Under the pieces are notes generated by a model that had not been told where the DNA came from, made no database searches, and saw only the letters and a list, made by a program, of their open reading frames with translations. A stretch of 64,000 bases of DNA from Aquipuribacter nitratireducens (lineage in GTDB: Bacteria > Actinomycetota > Actinomycetes > Actinomycetales > JBBAYJ01), in contig NZ_JBBEOG010000002.1 of NCBI RefSeq assembly GCF_037860835.1, positions 1 to 64,000 of the forward strand, written 5' to 3'. The number at the start of each line of letters is the position of its first letter. Within the stretch, counting starts at the first letter, position 1. Positions 45,114 to 53,665 of this stretch are shown here, in pieces. Made by a program: the position numbers and the translations under genes.

Positions 45114-45485
45114 GTGGAGTTCCTGCTGCTGGCCGTCGAGACCGAGGCCGCCTTCGCCGAGCGCGACGACCCCGACCGCGCCCCCGCCTACTGGGCGGGC
45201 TGGCAGGGCTACGTCACCGCCCTGGAGGAGGCCGGCGTGCTGCGGGGCGCCAACGGCCTCCACCCGCCCGCCACGGCCACGACCGTCCGCGTCGTCGAGG
45301 GCCGTGTCGACGTCCAGGACGGGCCCTACGCCGACACCAAGGAGCAGCTCGGCGGCTACTTCGTCGTCGACGTCCCCGACCTCGACGCCGCGCTCGGCTG
45401 GGCCGGGCGCTGCCCGTCGGCCGCCGCGGGCGGGTCGTGCGAGGTCCGGCCCGTCCTGCCGCCGCCCCGGCCCGCTGGTGCGTGA
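45114..45485 (+). CDS. YCII (DGPF) family protein
   Basis: 123 aa from GTG 45114 (GAAGGAG 7 nt upstream). YCII domain features: EFLLLAVETEAAFAERDDPD, YWAGWQGYVTALEEAGVLRG, and the DGPF-type motif VQDGPYADTKEQLGGYFVVD. YCII proteins have a ferredoxin-like fold with a putative His-Asp active site. They are the regular genetic partner of ECF42 sigma factors, which is what follows here with an 8-bp overlap. Biochemical role unknown. Confidence 0.92.
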   Translation: MEFLLLAVETEAAFAERDDPDRAPAYWAGWQGYVTALEEAGVLRGANGLHPPATATTVRVVEGRVDVQDGPYADTKEQLGGYFVVDVPDLDAALGWAGRCPSAAAGGSCEVRPVLPPPRPAGA

Positions 45486-46719
45486 GGAGGACGGCGACGC
45501 GAGCCGCGACGCGGTGGAGGTCGTCGTGCGGGAGTCGTACGGGCGCCTCGTCGCGTACCTGGCCGTGCGGACCCGCGACGTCGCTGCGGCGGAGGACGCC
45601 CTGTCGGACGCGCTGGTGGCGGCCCTCCGGACGTGGCCCGAGCGCGGGGTGCCGGAGCGGCCGGAGGCGTGGCTGCTGACGGCCGCCCGGCGCGGTCACC
45701 TCGACACCCTGCGGCGGCGCACGACGGCGGAGCGCGCCCTGCCCGAGCTCGCACGCCTCGCCGACGAGCACGCGCAGGCGGGCCCGGCCAGCACCGTCCC
45801 GGACACGCGGCTGCAGCTGATGTTCGCCTGCGCGCACCCGGCGATCGCGCCGGCCGTCCGGGGCCCGCTCATGCTCCAGGTCGTCCTCGGTCTCGACGCC
45901 GTCCGGATCGGGCGGGTCCACCTCGTGCCCGCGACCACCATGGGGCAACGGCTCGTGCGCGCGAAGGCGAAGATCGCGGCCGCCGGCATCCCGTTCGCGG
46001 TGCCGGAGGGGGCGGAGCTGCCGGCGCGGCTCGGCGCCGTCCTCGACGCCCTCCATGCCGCCTACACCGCCGGCTGGGACGAGGCGGCGACACCGGACGG
46101 GGAGCCCCCGGGCCGCGGGGACGACCTCACGGGCGAGGTGCTGCGCCTCACGCGACTCGTGGTCCGCCGCCTGCCCGAGGAGCCGGAGGCGCGGGGCCTG
46201 CTCGCCGCCGTGCTCCACGTCCACGCACGACGCGGGGCCCGGCGGGACGGCGCGGGCCGTTTCGTCCCGCTCGCGGAGCAGGACCCGCAGCGCTGGGACG
46301 CCGACCTCGTGCGCGAGGCCGAGGAGCACCTGCTGCTCGCCCAGCAGGCCGGGGTCGTCGGCCCCTACCAGCTGATGGGGGCCGTGCAGTCCGTGCACGC
46401 GCACCGGGCGGTGACCGGGCGCACCGACCACGTCGCGCTCGCGCGGCTGTACGAGGGCCTCGTCGCGCTGCAGCCCACCACCGGGGCGAAGGTCGCCCAC
46501 GCGGCCGCCGTCCTCGCCGCGCACGGGTCCGTGCCCGCGCTGGCCATCCTCGACGCGCTGGCACGCGAGGACGCCCGCAGCGCGGGCTACCAGCCGTACT
46601 GGGTCGTGCGGGCCGCGACCCTCGCCGACCTCGACCCGGCCGCGGCCGGTGCCGCCCGGCGCCGGGCCGCGGACCTCACGCACGACCCGGCCGTCCGCGA
46701 CCACCTCGTGCGGGCGTGA
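45478..46719 (+). CDS. ECF sigma factor, ECF42-like with helical C-terminal extension
   Basis: 413 aa from GTG 45478, overlapping the YCII stop. Sigma region 2 spans VVRESYGRLVAYLAVRTRDV to AWLLTAARRGHLDTLRRR. Region 4 includes LQLMFACAHPAIAPAVRGPL and HLVPATTMGQRLVRAKAKI. The remaining ~230 residues are an all-helical TPR-like extension (LDALHAAYTAGWDEAATP, LLLAQQAGVVGPYQLMGAVQ, LYEGLVALQPTTGAKVAHAA) characteristic of the ECF41/42-type long sigma factors. In ECF42 this extension controls activity and no anti-sigma factor is needed; none is seen here. The YCII-sigma pairing is diagnostic. The regulon is unknown. Confidence 0.93.
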   Translation: MREEDGDASRDAVEVVVRESYGRLVAYLAVRTRDVAAAEDALSDALVAALRTWPERGVPERPEAWLLTAARRGHLDTLRRRTTAERALPELARLADEHAQAGPASTVPDTRLQLMFACAHPAIAPAVRGPLMLQVVLGLDAVRIGRVHLVPATTMGQRLVRAKAKIAAAGIPFAVPEGAELPARLGAVLDALHAAYTAGWDEAATPDGEPPGRGDDLTGEVLRLTRLVVRRLPEEPEARGLLAAVLHVHARRGARRDGAGRFVPLAEQDPQRWDADLVREAEEHLLLAQQAGVVGPYQLMGAVQSVHAHRAVTGRTDHVALARLYEGLVALQPTTGAKVAHAAAVLAAHGSVPALAILDALAREDARSAGYQPYWVVRAATLADLDPAAAGAARRRAADLTHDPAVRDHLVRA

Positions 46720-46810
46720 GCGCCCGCTCTCACCACCGCCTCACGACCACCGGGGCAGGCTCGGGTCCGTGGGCACCATCGCGTACGGCGGGCTGGCTAG
46801 CCTCGGCTCC

Positions 46811-47515
46811 GTGCGCCTGCTCGTGGTGGAGGACGACGCCGCGCTCGCCGCCACGCTGCGGCGCGCGCTCGAGCGCGAGGGGCACGCCGTCGACACCGCG
46901 GCCGATGGTGACGAGGCGCTGTGGTTCGCGTGCGAGCAGGACTACGACGTCGTCGTCCTCGACGTCATGCTCCCCGGCCCCGACGGCTTCGAGGTGGTGC
47001 GTCGCATGCGGGGGGCAGGGCGCTGGGCGCCCGTCCTCCTGCTGACGGCCCGGGACGGGGTCGTCGACCGGATCGCGGGCCTGGACGCCGGCGCCGACGA
47101 CTACCTCACGAAGCCGTTCTCGGTAGGGGAGCTCGCCGCGCGTGTGCGCGCCCTCGCCCGGCGCGCCCCGCAGGAGCGCCCGGTGGTGCTGCGCGTCGGC
47201 GACCTCGTCCTCGACCCCGCATCCCGTGAGGTCACCCGGGCCGGGGTCCCGGTCGACCTGTCGCCCAAGGAGTTCGCCCTCCTCCAGGCGCTCATGCGCC
47301 GCCCCGGCGAGGCGCTGTCCCGGTCGGCCCTCATCGAGCAGGTGTGGGACTTCGCCTACGACGGCACCTCGAACGTCGTCGACGTCTACATCGGCTACCT
47401 GCGGGACAAGGTCGACCGGCCCTTCGGGCGACGGTCGGTCCTCACGGTCCGCGGCGCCGGGTACCGGGTCGTCGACGACACGTCCGGGGCTGCCCCCGAG
47501 GCACCCGGTGGGTGA
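46811..47515 (+). CDS. OmpR/PhoB-family response regulator
   Basis: 234 aa from GTG 46811; TAGCCT at about 46797-46802 ends 8 nt before it, suggesting a leaderless mRNA. The receiver domain starts VRLLVVEDDAALAATLRRAL, with phospho-acceptor Asp in DYDVVVLDVMLPGPDGF and the switch Lys in ADDYLTKPFSVGEL. The winged helix (residues ~130-225) has VDLSPKEFALLQALMRRPGE, SNVVDVYIGYLRDKVD and LTVRGAGYRV. It controls transcription on phosphorylation by the histidine kinase encoded 142 bp downstream. The stimulus is unknown. Confidence 0.94.
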   Translation: MRLLVVEDDAALAATLRRALEREGHAVDTAADGDEALWFACEQDYDVVVLDVMLPGPDGFEVVRRMRGAGRWAPVLLLTARDGVVDRIAGLDAGADDYLTKPFSVGELAARVRALARRAPQERPVVLRVGDLVLDPASREVTRAGVPVDLSPKEFALLQALMRRPGEALSRSALIEQVWDFAYDGTSNVVDVYIGYLRDKVDRPFGRRSVLTVRGAGYRVVDDTSGAAPEAPGG

Positions 47516-47656
47516 GCCACGGGCCCTGGTCCTCGGCATGGTCGTCGTCAGCGACCGCGGGCCGTCGGGGAGCTCGACGCGGTCCTCGTCGAGCACCACC
47601 CGAGCGCCGGCCGCCGGGTGACGCGCCGGCCGCGGTCGCGACCCTACGATCCCCGG

Positions 47657-49009
47657 GTGCCGGGGCTGCCGGTGGCCTTGCGGTCACGCCTCACGGTCGT
47701 GGTGGGCATCGCGACGCTCCTCGCCGCGGCCGCGTCCTTCGGCGCGCTCGCCGTCCTCGCGCCCCGGCAGCTGCTCGACGCCGTCGACGAGGGGCTCGAC
47801 CAGCGGGTGGCCGTCCTGCTGGCGGAGCTGTCCGCGGGGGAGGAGCTACGGGACCCCTTCACCCAGCTGCTCGCGGCGGACGGGTCCGTGATCGACGGCT
47901 CTCCCGGGGTCCCGCTCGTCCCGGCCGCGGAGGTGTCGAGGAGCCGGGACGAGCCCGTCCGCGACGTCGTCACCGTCCCCGGCGTCCCCGGTGAGGTCCG
48001 TGTCCTCGTCGTGCCTCTCCCGGACGGTGTCGCGGAGGCCCCGCTGGCGACCGCGCTCGTCACGGGGACGCGGCTGGAGACCCTCGCCCGCGTCTCCGAG
48101 CGGGTGTCCGTCGGTCTGGCCGCGGTCCTCGCCGGAACGCTCGTCGCCGCGGTCGTCGGGACGTGGCTCGTCGTCGGCGCCGCCCTCAGGCCCGTCGCCG
48201 ACATGACCCGGACGGCCGCCGGGATCGGCAGCTCCCCGGGCGGGCGCCGCCTGCCTCGTCCCGGCACGGGTGACGAGGTGGACGAGCTCGCCCGCACGCT
48301 CAACGACCTCCTCGACCGGGTCGAGGCGGGGCTGCGGCGCGAACGCGCCTTCGTCGACGACGCGAGCCACGAGCTGCGTACCCCGCTCGCGGTGGTCCAG
48401 GCGGAGCTCGAGCTCGCGGCGGACGACCCCGACCCCGTCCGCGCACGGGAGAGCGTCCTCGCCGCGCTCGCGGCGACGCAGCGGCTCAGCGGTCTCGCGA
48501 CGGACCTCCTCGTCCTGGCGCGGGCCGACGCCGGTGCGACGGGAGCAGCGCCGGAGCCGGCCGCGGTCGTGCCGCACCTGCGCGCTGCGGCCGAGCGGGC
48601 CGGGACCGCGCTCGCGGTCACCGTCGAGCCGGTCGACGACGCCGGGAGGGGGCGGCTCGACGTCCGCGTCGAGCCGGGATCGCTCGACCGGGCGCTCGAC
48701 AACCTCCTGCGCAACGCGGTCCGGGCCGGCGCCCGGAGCGTGCGGCTGCGGTGCGGGCGAGAGGGCGACGAGGTCGTCGTGAGCGTCGAGGACGACGGTC
48801 CCGGGTTCCCCGCCGCGGTGCTCGACGACCCCTTCCAGCGCTTCCGCCGCGGCGACGCCGCCCGGTCCCCGGGCGGCACCGGGCTCGGGCTGGCGATCGT
48901 GGCCGCCACCGTCCGCGCCCACGGTGGGTCCGTGGGCGCGGACAACGCCTCGGCGCTCGGCGGCGCGTGCGTGACGCTGCGGCTGCCGGCGGCCACGGAC
49001 CTCAGTTGA
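47657..49009 (+). CDS. Sensor histidine kinase
   Basis: 450 aa from GTG 47657; TACGAT (47645-47650) ends 6 nt upstream, a leaderless-type promoter, so it may be transcribed separately from the regulator. An upstream GTG at 47618 is in frame. Topology: helix 1 (LTVVVGIATLLAAAASFGAL), an extracytoplasmic domain of ~110 residues, helix 2 (VSVGLAAVLAGTLVAAVVGT), HAMP, then the H-box VDDASHELRTPLAVVQAEL, N-box LDRALDNLLRNAVRAGA, and G boxes VEDDGPGF and GGTGLGLAIVAATVRAHGG. All catalytic motifs are intact. It pairs with the regulator at 46811. The ligand is unknown. Confidence 0.93.
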   Translation: MPGLPVALRSRLTVVVGIATLLAAAASFGALAVLAPRQLLDAVDEGLDQRVAVLLAELSAGEELRDPFTQLLAADGSVIDGSPGVPLVPAAEVSRSRDEPVRDVVTVPGVPGEVRVLVVPLPDGVAEAPLATALVTGTRLETLARVSERVSVGLAAVLAGTLVAAVVGTWLVVGAALRPVADMTRTAAGIGSSPGGRRLPRPGTGDEVDELARTLNDLLDRVEAGLRRERAFVDDASHELRTPLAVVQAELELAADDPDPVRARESVLAALAATQRLSGLATDLLVLARADAGATGAAPEPAAVVPHLRAAAERAGTALAVTVEPVDDAGRGRLDVRVEPGSLDRALDNLLRNAVRAGARSVRLRCGREGDEVVVSVEDDGPGFPAAVLDDPFQRFRRGDAARSPGGTGLGLAIVAATVRAHGGSVGADNASALGGACVTLRLPAATDLS

Positions 49010-49682
49010 GGATGCCGCCGCAGAGGACGGGGACGGTCGCCTCGAGCGGGACGGACGCGACGAGCGAGGACGGCATCGCGGCGAAGTAGTCGTCCGGGTT
49101 GAAGGCGTAGCCGCCGCTGCCGTCGAAGTCGGCGCCGTGGACGACCACCTGGACGCTGCCGGCCTGGGCGAAGGCCGCCGGGTCGGCGGGGGTGAAGGTG
49201 CGGCTGTACGACAGCGTGCCGTCGGCCTCCGCCACGGGGAAGCGGTCGAGCGCGAGGCCGCTCGCGGCGGACGTGTCGCCGGTCGTGGTGAGCGAGGCGA
49301 TGATGCCGCCGTAGAACGGGCCGCCCTCGACGACCGTCACGACGCCGTTCCCGTCGGTGTCCGCGTCGACGGGGCACTGCGACGGGTCGCGGTCGGTGCC
49401 GGTGGTGTCGTGCAGGTGCACGGCGTGCGGCAGACCCGGCGCGAGGCCGCTCGCCTCCACCTTGACCTGCAGCTTGCCGTTGGGGAGCGCCGTGATGCGG
49501 GTCGAGCCGGTCGCGTCGGTGCCGGGGACGCCGGACTGCACCTGGTCGAGGTCGTAGGCGTAGGCGGCGACTCTGTCCGACGGGTTGCCGTCGTGACCGG
49601 CCACCGCCGGGGCGGCGAGCGCGAGGGCGGCGGTGGCGCCGAGGGCGGTGGCGAGGGCGAGGGCGGGGCTGGGGCTGGACAT
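49002..49682 (-). CDS. Secreted CHRD-domain protein
   Basis: 226 aa from ATG 49682 (GAAGGA upstream). The signal peptide is ALALATALGATAALALAAPA, cleaved near VAGHD. The mature part is a CHRD (chordin-like) beta domain: GSTRITALPNGKLQVKVEAS, GLAPGLPHAVHLHDTTGTD, GPFYGGIIASLTTTGDTSA and VQVVVHGADFDGSGGY. Two cysteines (SQCPVDAD and VPVLCGGIL) could form a disulfide. Such proteins are extracellular; their function is unknown, though the HVHLH-like strand recalls metal-binding superoxide-dismutase folds. It overlaps the kinase 3' end by 8 bp. Confidence 0.88.
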   Translation of the reverse strand: MSSPSPALALATALGATAALALAAPAVAGHDGNPSDRVAAYAYDLDQVQSGVPGTDATGSTRITALPNGKLQVKVEASGLAPGLPHAVHLHDTTGTDRDPSQCPVDADTDGNGVVTVVEGGPFYGGIIASLTTTGDTSAASGLALDRFPVAEADGTLSYSRTFTPADPAAFAQAGSVQVVVHGADFDGSGGYAFNPDDYFAAMPSSLVASVPLEATVPVLCGGILN

Positions 49683-49701
49683 GGTGGGGTCCTTCCGTCT
49701 G

Positions 49702-49718
49702 GGCCCCTCGAGGGGGCC
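49702..49718. terminator. GC hairpin between amidohydrolase and CHRD gene
   Basis: CCCCTCGAGGGG (49704-49715) is a perfect 12-bp palindrome flanked by GG/CC, forming a stable stem. It lies in the 88-bp gap after the amidohydrolase stop and before the CHRD start on the same strand, so it may terminate one or sit in the other's leader. Confidence 0.45.
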
Positions 49719-49770
49719 GCGTCGATCCCTGGACGTCAGGGGTACGACGCGGCCCCGTCACCCGGATGGG

Positions 49771-51225
49771 TCAGCCGCGACCCGCGTGCGTCGAGGCGCT
49801 GCGGTACTCCGTGTACTGGTACGGGTTGTCGAGCACCTTGGTCTCGGGGATGTCGGGGTTCATCCCCTTCTCCCACGCGTCGTCGCCCATCGCCGAGCGC
49901 AGGTGGTCGATCGTCGCCCCGACCTGTGCGCGGACCGCCGCCAGGTCGACGCCGACGAGGCGCCCGTCGCGCTTCACGACGCGCCCGTCGACGAGCACCG
50001 TGTGGACGTCGCTGCGCTGCGCCTGCATCGCGACGTGGCCGTACGGGTTGAGCACCGGGAAGGAGACCGGGCTGTCGTCGTTCCTCAGCAGCACGACGTC
50101 GGCCTTCTTGCCCGGCTCGAGGCTGCCGACCAGGTCGCTCATGCCGAGCGCCTGCGCACCGCCACGCGTCGCCCACTCGACGACCTGGTCCGCCCGGAGG
50201 TGGCAGTGCGTGACGGTGTCGCCCTTCTTGTGCGCCTCCAGGTGCTCCCGGCTGCGGTCGGCGCCCAGCGTCGAGCGCATCGCGCTGAAGAGGTCGCCGC
50301 TCATCCACACGCTGGTGTCCATGGAGATCGACACGGGGATGCCGTGCTCCCGCAGCGTCCAGGTGGGGGGGTACCCCTGCCCGCAGCTCTGCTCGGACTC
50401 CGTCGCCACCGACACCGAGCCGCCCGTGGCCGCGATGCGGTGGTAGGAGTCGTGCGACAGCGTGGCCGCGTGGACGTAGACCGTCCGCTCCTCCATGAAC
50501 CCGTTCTCGTGCATGAGCCTGATGCCGTCGTCGTTGGTCGCGCCCCACACGCCCGCGTGCGTCGTGACGGCGAGGTCGAGCTCGCGGGCCGCCTCGAAGG
50601 CCGCCTTCTCGGGGAAGGCCGGGTCGCCCGTGACGTCGAAGGCGAGCTGCAGCCCGAGCATGTCGCTGCGCGGCACGCGCTGGAGGAACGAGCGGACGTC
50701 GGCGTCGGCGGTCCACTCCCACGGTGCCGCCTGGATGTTGCCGTAGGCGAGGACGAAGCGCCCCGGCACGGAGCGCAGGGCGTCCACCGCCGCCTCGGCG
50801 TGCTCGACCGACTGCAGCCCGTGCGACCAGTCGACGGTCGTCGTCACCCCGGCGTCGAGGGACTCCAGCGCGCTCAGCAGGTTGCCCGCCGCGATGTCCT
50901 CGGGCCGGAAGTGGCGGCCGTGCTCGAGGTAGTACCAGACGAAGTACTGCGTGAGGGTCCAGTCGGCGCCGTACCCGCGCATCGCGGTCTGCCACATGTG
51001 GCGGTGGGTGTCGACCATCCCGGGCATCACGATGCCGCCGCGCGCGTCCACCTCCTCGGTGCCGGTCGGCACGTCGAGAGCCGGCCCCACCGCCTCGACC
51101 CGGTCGCCGACGACGAGCACGTCGGTGTCGGGCAGCACGCTGCGGGCGGTGTCCATCGGCAGCACCGTGCCGCCGCGGAACACGACGCCGGGACGGGGGC
51201 CGGAGCTGGTTGCTGAGTGGTCCAC
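49771..51225 (-). CDS. TRZ/ATZ-family amidohydrolase
   Basis: 484 aa from GTG 51225 (AAGGAG 7 nt upstream). A metal-dependent amidohydrolase: the HxH motif in GMVDTHRHMWQTAMRGY, metal ligand in LAVTTHAGVWGATNDDG, VYVHAATLSHDSYHRI, and the final Asp in VSISMDTSVWMSGDLFSA. The flanking beta-sandwich supplies VVFRGGTVLPMDTARSVLP and LEPGKKADVVLL. This subgroup deaminates or dechlorinates N-heterocycles (guanine, 8-oxoguanine, cytosine, triazines). Substrate undetermined. It is divergent from an MDR-type reductase, with a repeated palindrome in the intergenic region, so both may be under one regulator. Confidence 0.9.
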   Translation of the reverse strand: MDHSATSSGPRPGVVFRGGTVLPMDTARSVLPDTDVLVVGDRVEAVGPALDVPTGTEEVDARGGIVMPGMVDTHRHMWQTAMRGYGADWTLTQYFVWYYLEHGRHFRPEDIAAGNLLSALESLDAGVTTTVDWSHGLQSVEHAEAAVDALRSVPGRFVLAYGNIQAAPWEWTADADVRSFLQRVPRSDMLGLQLAFDVTGDPAFPEKAAFEAARELDLAVTTHAGVWGATNDDGIRLMHENGFMEERTVYVHAATLSHDSYHRIAATGGSVSVATESEQSCGQGYPPTWTLREHGIPVSISMDTSVWMSGDLFSAMRSTLGADRSREHLEAHKKGDTVTHCHLRADQVVEWATRGGAQALGMSDLVGSLEPGKKADVVLLRNDDSPVSFPVLNPYGHVAMQAQRSDVHTVLVDGRVVKRDGRLVGVDLAAVRAQVGATIDHLRSAMGDDAWEKGMNPDIPETKVLDNPYQYTEYRSASTHAGRG

Positions 51226-51266
51226 GGGCGACTCCTTCGTCGGACGGCGACCGCTTCGGCTCATCA

Positions 51267-51282
51267 GCGGACGACTGTCCGC
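51267..51282. promoter_or_regulatory. Palindrome copy 1 (CGGAC-N4-GTCCG)
   Basis: GCGGAC (51267-51272) and GTCCGC (51277-51282) form a perfect 6-bp dyad with a 4-bp centre, about 40 bp before the amidohydrolase start. The same core recurs at 51371-51384, so this is likely an operator. Confidence 0.6.
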
Positions 51283-51370
51283 ACAACGGTCGCTCGGCTG
51301 CAGCGTCCGCCGACGCGGGGCCGCTGTCAAGCGGTGCGGGCCCCCGGGACCCCACTACGCTCGGCCGGAT

Positions 51371-51384
51371 CGGACAGATGTCCG
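51371..51384. promoter_or_regulatory. Palindrome copy 2 (CGGAC-N4-GTCCG)
   Basis: CGGACA (51371-51376) and TGTCCG (51379-51384) form a perfect dyad with a 2-bp centre. It lies just after the -10 box TACGCT (51356-51361) and before the GGAGGAG ribosome site of the 51402 gene, so binding would block early elongation. Confidence 0.65.
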
Positions 51385-51401
51385 CAGATCGGAGGAGCGG
51401 C

Positions 51402-52352
51402 ATGGACGCACTGGTCCTCGAGAGCCACGGCGGGCCGCCGGTGCCGCGCACGCTGCCCGATCCGTCGCCCGGCGCGGGACGGACGCTGGTCGCCGTGCGG
51501 GCGGCCGCGCTCGCCCCGCTCGACGTGCTCGCGGGCAGCGGCGCCTCCTACCTCGGCGCCCCGGCGCTGCCCTACGTGCCGGGTGTCGCGGGGGTCGGGC
51601 GCGTCGTCGCCTCCGGTGCCCACCCGGTGGGGGCGCGGGTGCACGTCACGACCTCCGCCGGCCTGGCCCCGGGGGACGGCACGTTCGCCGGGCTCGTCGT
51701 CGTGCCCGACGACGTGTGCGTCCTGCTGGGCGACGAGGTCACCGACGACGCCGCCGTCGCCGCGCTCGGCATGAGCGCCGTCGCCGCGTGGCACGCCCTC
51801 GCCGTGCGAGGCCGCCTCGCCGCCGGGCAGCGGGTGCTCGTCCTCGGCGCCGGCGGGACCGTGGGGCAGGTCGCCGTCCAGGTCGCGCGGCACCTCGTCG
51901 GGGCGACGGGCCGGGTCGTGGCGGCGGCGCGGTCGGCCGGAGCCCGCGCCGCCGCGCTCGGGCTCGGGGCCGACGAGGCGCTCGACGTCACCGCGGAGGC
52001 GCTCGCCGCCGGGTCCGGCTGGGACGTCGTCCTCGACCCGCTCGGCGGGCCGCCCGCGACCGCCGCGCTCCTCGGGCTGGCCGTCGGCGGGCGGTTCGTC
52101 CACCTCGGCTCCTCCGCCGGGCCGTCGTTCGAGGTCTCGTCCGCCGCGCTGCGCGGGCGGGCCGCCGAGGTGCTCGGCCACACGAACGCCCTCCTCACCG
52201 GCGCGGAGATCGGGACCGCACTGACCTCGGCGCTCGCGGTGCCGGGCGTCCGTGTCGCGCACGAGACCGTGCCGCTGGAGCAGGGCGGCGACGCGTGGCG
52301 GCGGCAGGCCGAGGGCCGGGCGCCGCGCCGGCAGGTGCTCGTCCTGCCCTGA
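51402..52352 (+). CDS. Zinc-less MDR (quinone-oxidoreductase-like) reductase
   Basis: 316 aa from ATG 51402 (GGAGGAG upstream). The N-terminal GroES-like part includes TLVAVRAAALAPLDVLAGSG and LPYVPGVAGVGRVVASG. The Rossmann part has VLVLGAGGTVGQVAVQVARH and GWDVVLDPLGGPPATAALL. Catalytic zinc cysteine/histidine residues are absent, placing it with the NADPH:quinone reductase-like MDR proteins. It is slightly shorter than average. Substrate unknown. The operator-like palindromes upstream tie it to the divergent amidohydrolase. Confidence 0.9.
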   Translation: MDALVLESHGGPPVPRTLPDPSPGAGRTLVAVRAAALAPLDVLAGSGASYLGAPALPYVPGVAGVGRVVASGAHPVGARVHVTTSAGLAPGDGTFAGLVVVPDDVCVLLGDEVTDDAAVAALGMSAVAAWHALAVRGRLAAGQRVLVLGAGGTVGQVAVQVARHLVGATGRVVAAARSAGARAAALGLGADEALDVTAEALAAGSGWDVVLDPLGGPPATAALLGLAVGGRFVHLGSSAGPSFEVSSAALRGRAAEVLGHTNALLTGAEIGTALTSALAVPGVRVAHETVPLEQGGDAWRRQAEGRAPRRQVLVLP

Positions 52353-52366
52353 GCGGGCGCCTCAGC

Positions 52367-53554
52367 TCACACGCGGCCTCGCAGCAGCAGGTGCCAGTAG
52401 ACGCGCGGCTCGACGTAGCGGTCGACGACGAAGGTCGCGAGGCCCGGGCGGGTGAGGTCGGGCCACGGGACGGTCGGCGTCGGCCGGGCGTCGCGGTCGT
52501 GCTCGGCGAGCAGCAGGCGGCGTCGTGACGTGACGACCGGCGCGACGGTGTAGCCGTCGTAGCGCCGCAGCGGCTGTCCGAGCCGCTGTGCGGCGACGTT
52601 GTGGGCGACCACCGGCACCTGCCGGCGCAGCGCGCCTCCCGACGACAGCGTGCGGTGGGCCGCGACGTCGCCGAGGGCCCACACCCTCGGGTGGGCACGG
52701 TGCCGCAGGGTGTCCGGGTCGACGGCCACGAGACCGTCCGACCCCGGCGACGTGAGGCCGCTGCCGGCCACCCACCGCGGCGCCCGGTAGGGCGGGGCGA
52801 GGTAGAAGGCGTCGTACGGCTGCTCGGTCACGCCGTCGACCGTGCGGACCCGGAGGACGCGGGCCTGCGGGTCGACGCGCTCGACGACGCTCGACGTGCG
52901 CACCCGCACGCCGAGCTCCTCCGCCGCCTCCCGCAGCCGACGGTCGGCGCGCGCCTCGGCGACCAGCCGGTCCGCCTCGACGAGGAGCTCGATGCGCACG
53001 TCGGGCAGGACCCCGCTGCGGCGCCAGTGGTCCGCGGCGAGGAAGAGCGGCTTGAGCCCGACGGGGCTGCACGGGGTGTGACGCGACGACAGCGCGAACA
53101 CCGCGGTGCCCGCGCGCAGCCCCGCGAGCAGCGGCCAGGTCCGTTCGGCGAGGTCGGGCTCGTAGCTCGTGGCGGCGTGCGGCGTCGCCATGGCGGCCCG
53201 GGCGCCTGGGACCGCGTCCCAGTCGACCTCGGAGCCGGGGCACAGGACGAGGTCGCCGTACGCGAGGTCCCCGCCATCGGCGAGGCGGACGGTCGAGCGG
53301 TCCGCGTCCACCGCGACGACCCGGTCCCGGTACCAGCGACAGCCGCGCGGGACCAGCCCGGCCTGCGGTCGGCTCGCCTCCGCGAGCGTGGCCTGGCCAC
53401 CGGCGACGTACGACAGCAGCGGACGGTAGACGTGGACCTCGCGCGGGTCGACGAGCGCGACGTCGCGACAGCCGTCGCGCCGCAGCCGTGCGGCGAGGGA
53501 GAGCCCCGCGTTGCCGCCGCCGACGACCACGACGTCGTGCCGGCGGGTCTGCAT
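52367..53554 (-). CDS. Sulfide:quinone reductase-like flavoprotein missing one redox Cys
   Basis: 395 aa from ATG 53554; TAGCGT near 53600 is a likely -10. FAD binding is at VVVVGGGNAGLSLAARL and VWALGDVAAHRTLSSGGALR. It follows the type of SQR found in mitochondria and many bacteria: VHVYRPLLSYVAGGQ, VLCPGSEVDWDAVPG, HTPCSPVGLKPLFLAADHWR, and the C-terminal VEPRVYWHLLLRGRV. The first redox Cys (about residue 162) is kept. The second, normally in YDGYTSCPLVT, is replaced by Ala in YDGYTVAPVVT (about residue 338). Sulfide oxidation by the usual trisulfide mechanism is therefore doubtful. It is divergent from the Nuo-like operon. Confidence 0.88.
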   Translation of the reverse strand: MQTRRHDVVVVGGGNAGLSLAARLRRDGCRDVALVDPREVHVYRPLLSYVAGGQATLAEASRPQAGLVPRGCRWYRDRVVAVDADRSTVRLADGGDLAYGDLVLCPGSEVDWDAVPGARAAMATPHAATSYEPDLAERTWPLLAGLRAGTAVFALSSRHTPCSPVGLKPLFLAADHWRRSGVLPDVRIELLVEADRLVAEARADRRLREAAEELGVRVRTSSVVERVDPQARVLRVRTVDGVTEQPYDAFYLAPPYRAPRWVAGSGLTSPGSDGLVAVDPDTLRHRAHPRVWALGDVAAHRTLSSGGALRRQVPVVAHNVAAQRLGQPLRRYDGYTVAPVVTSRRRLLLAEHDRDARPTPTVPWPDLTRPGLATFVVDRYVEPRVYWHLLLRGRV

Positions 53555-53665
53555 GCGGGGGTGCTCCAGGTGGTCCGGGTGCGGCGGGCCCGCTCCACGC
53601 TAGGCGCAGGCGCTGCGGCGCGCGCCCGCTGGCGAGGTCCGCTGCGGCGGTGTTGCGTGGGGCGC

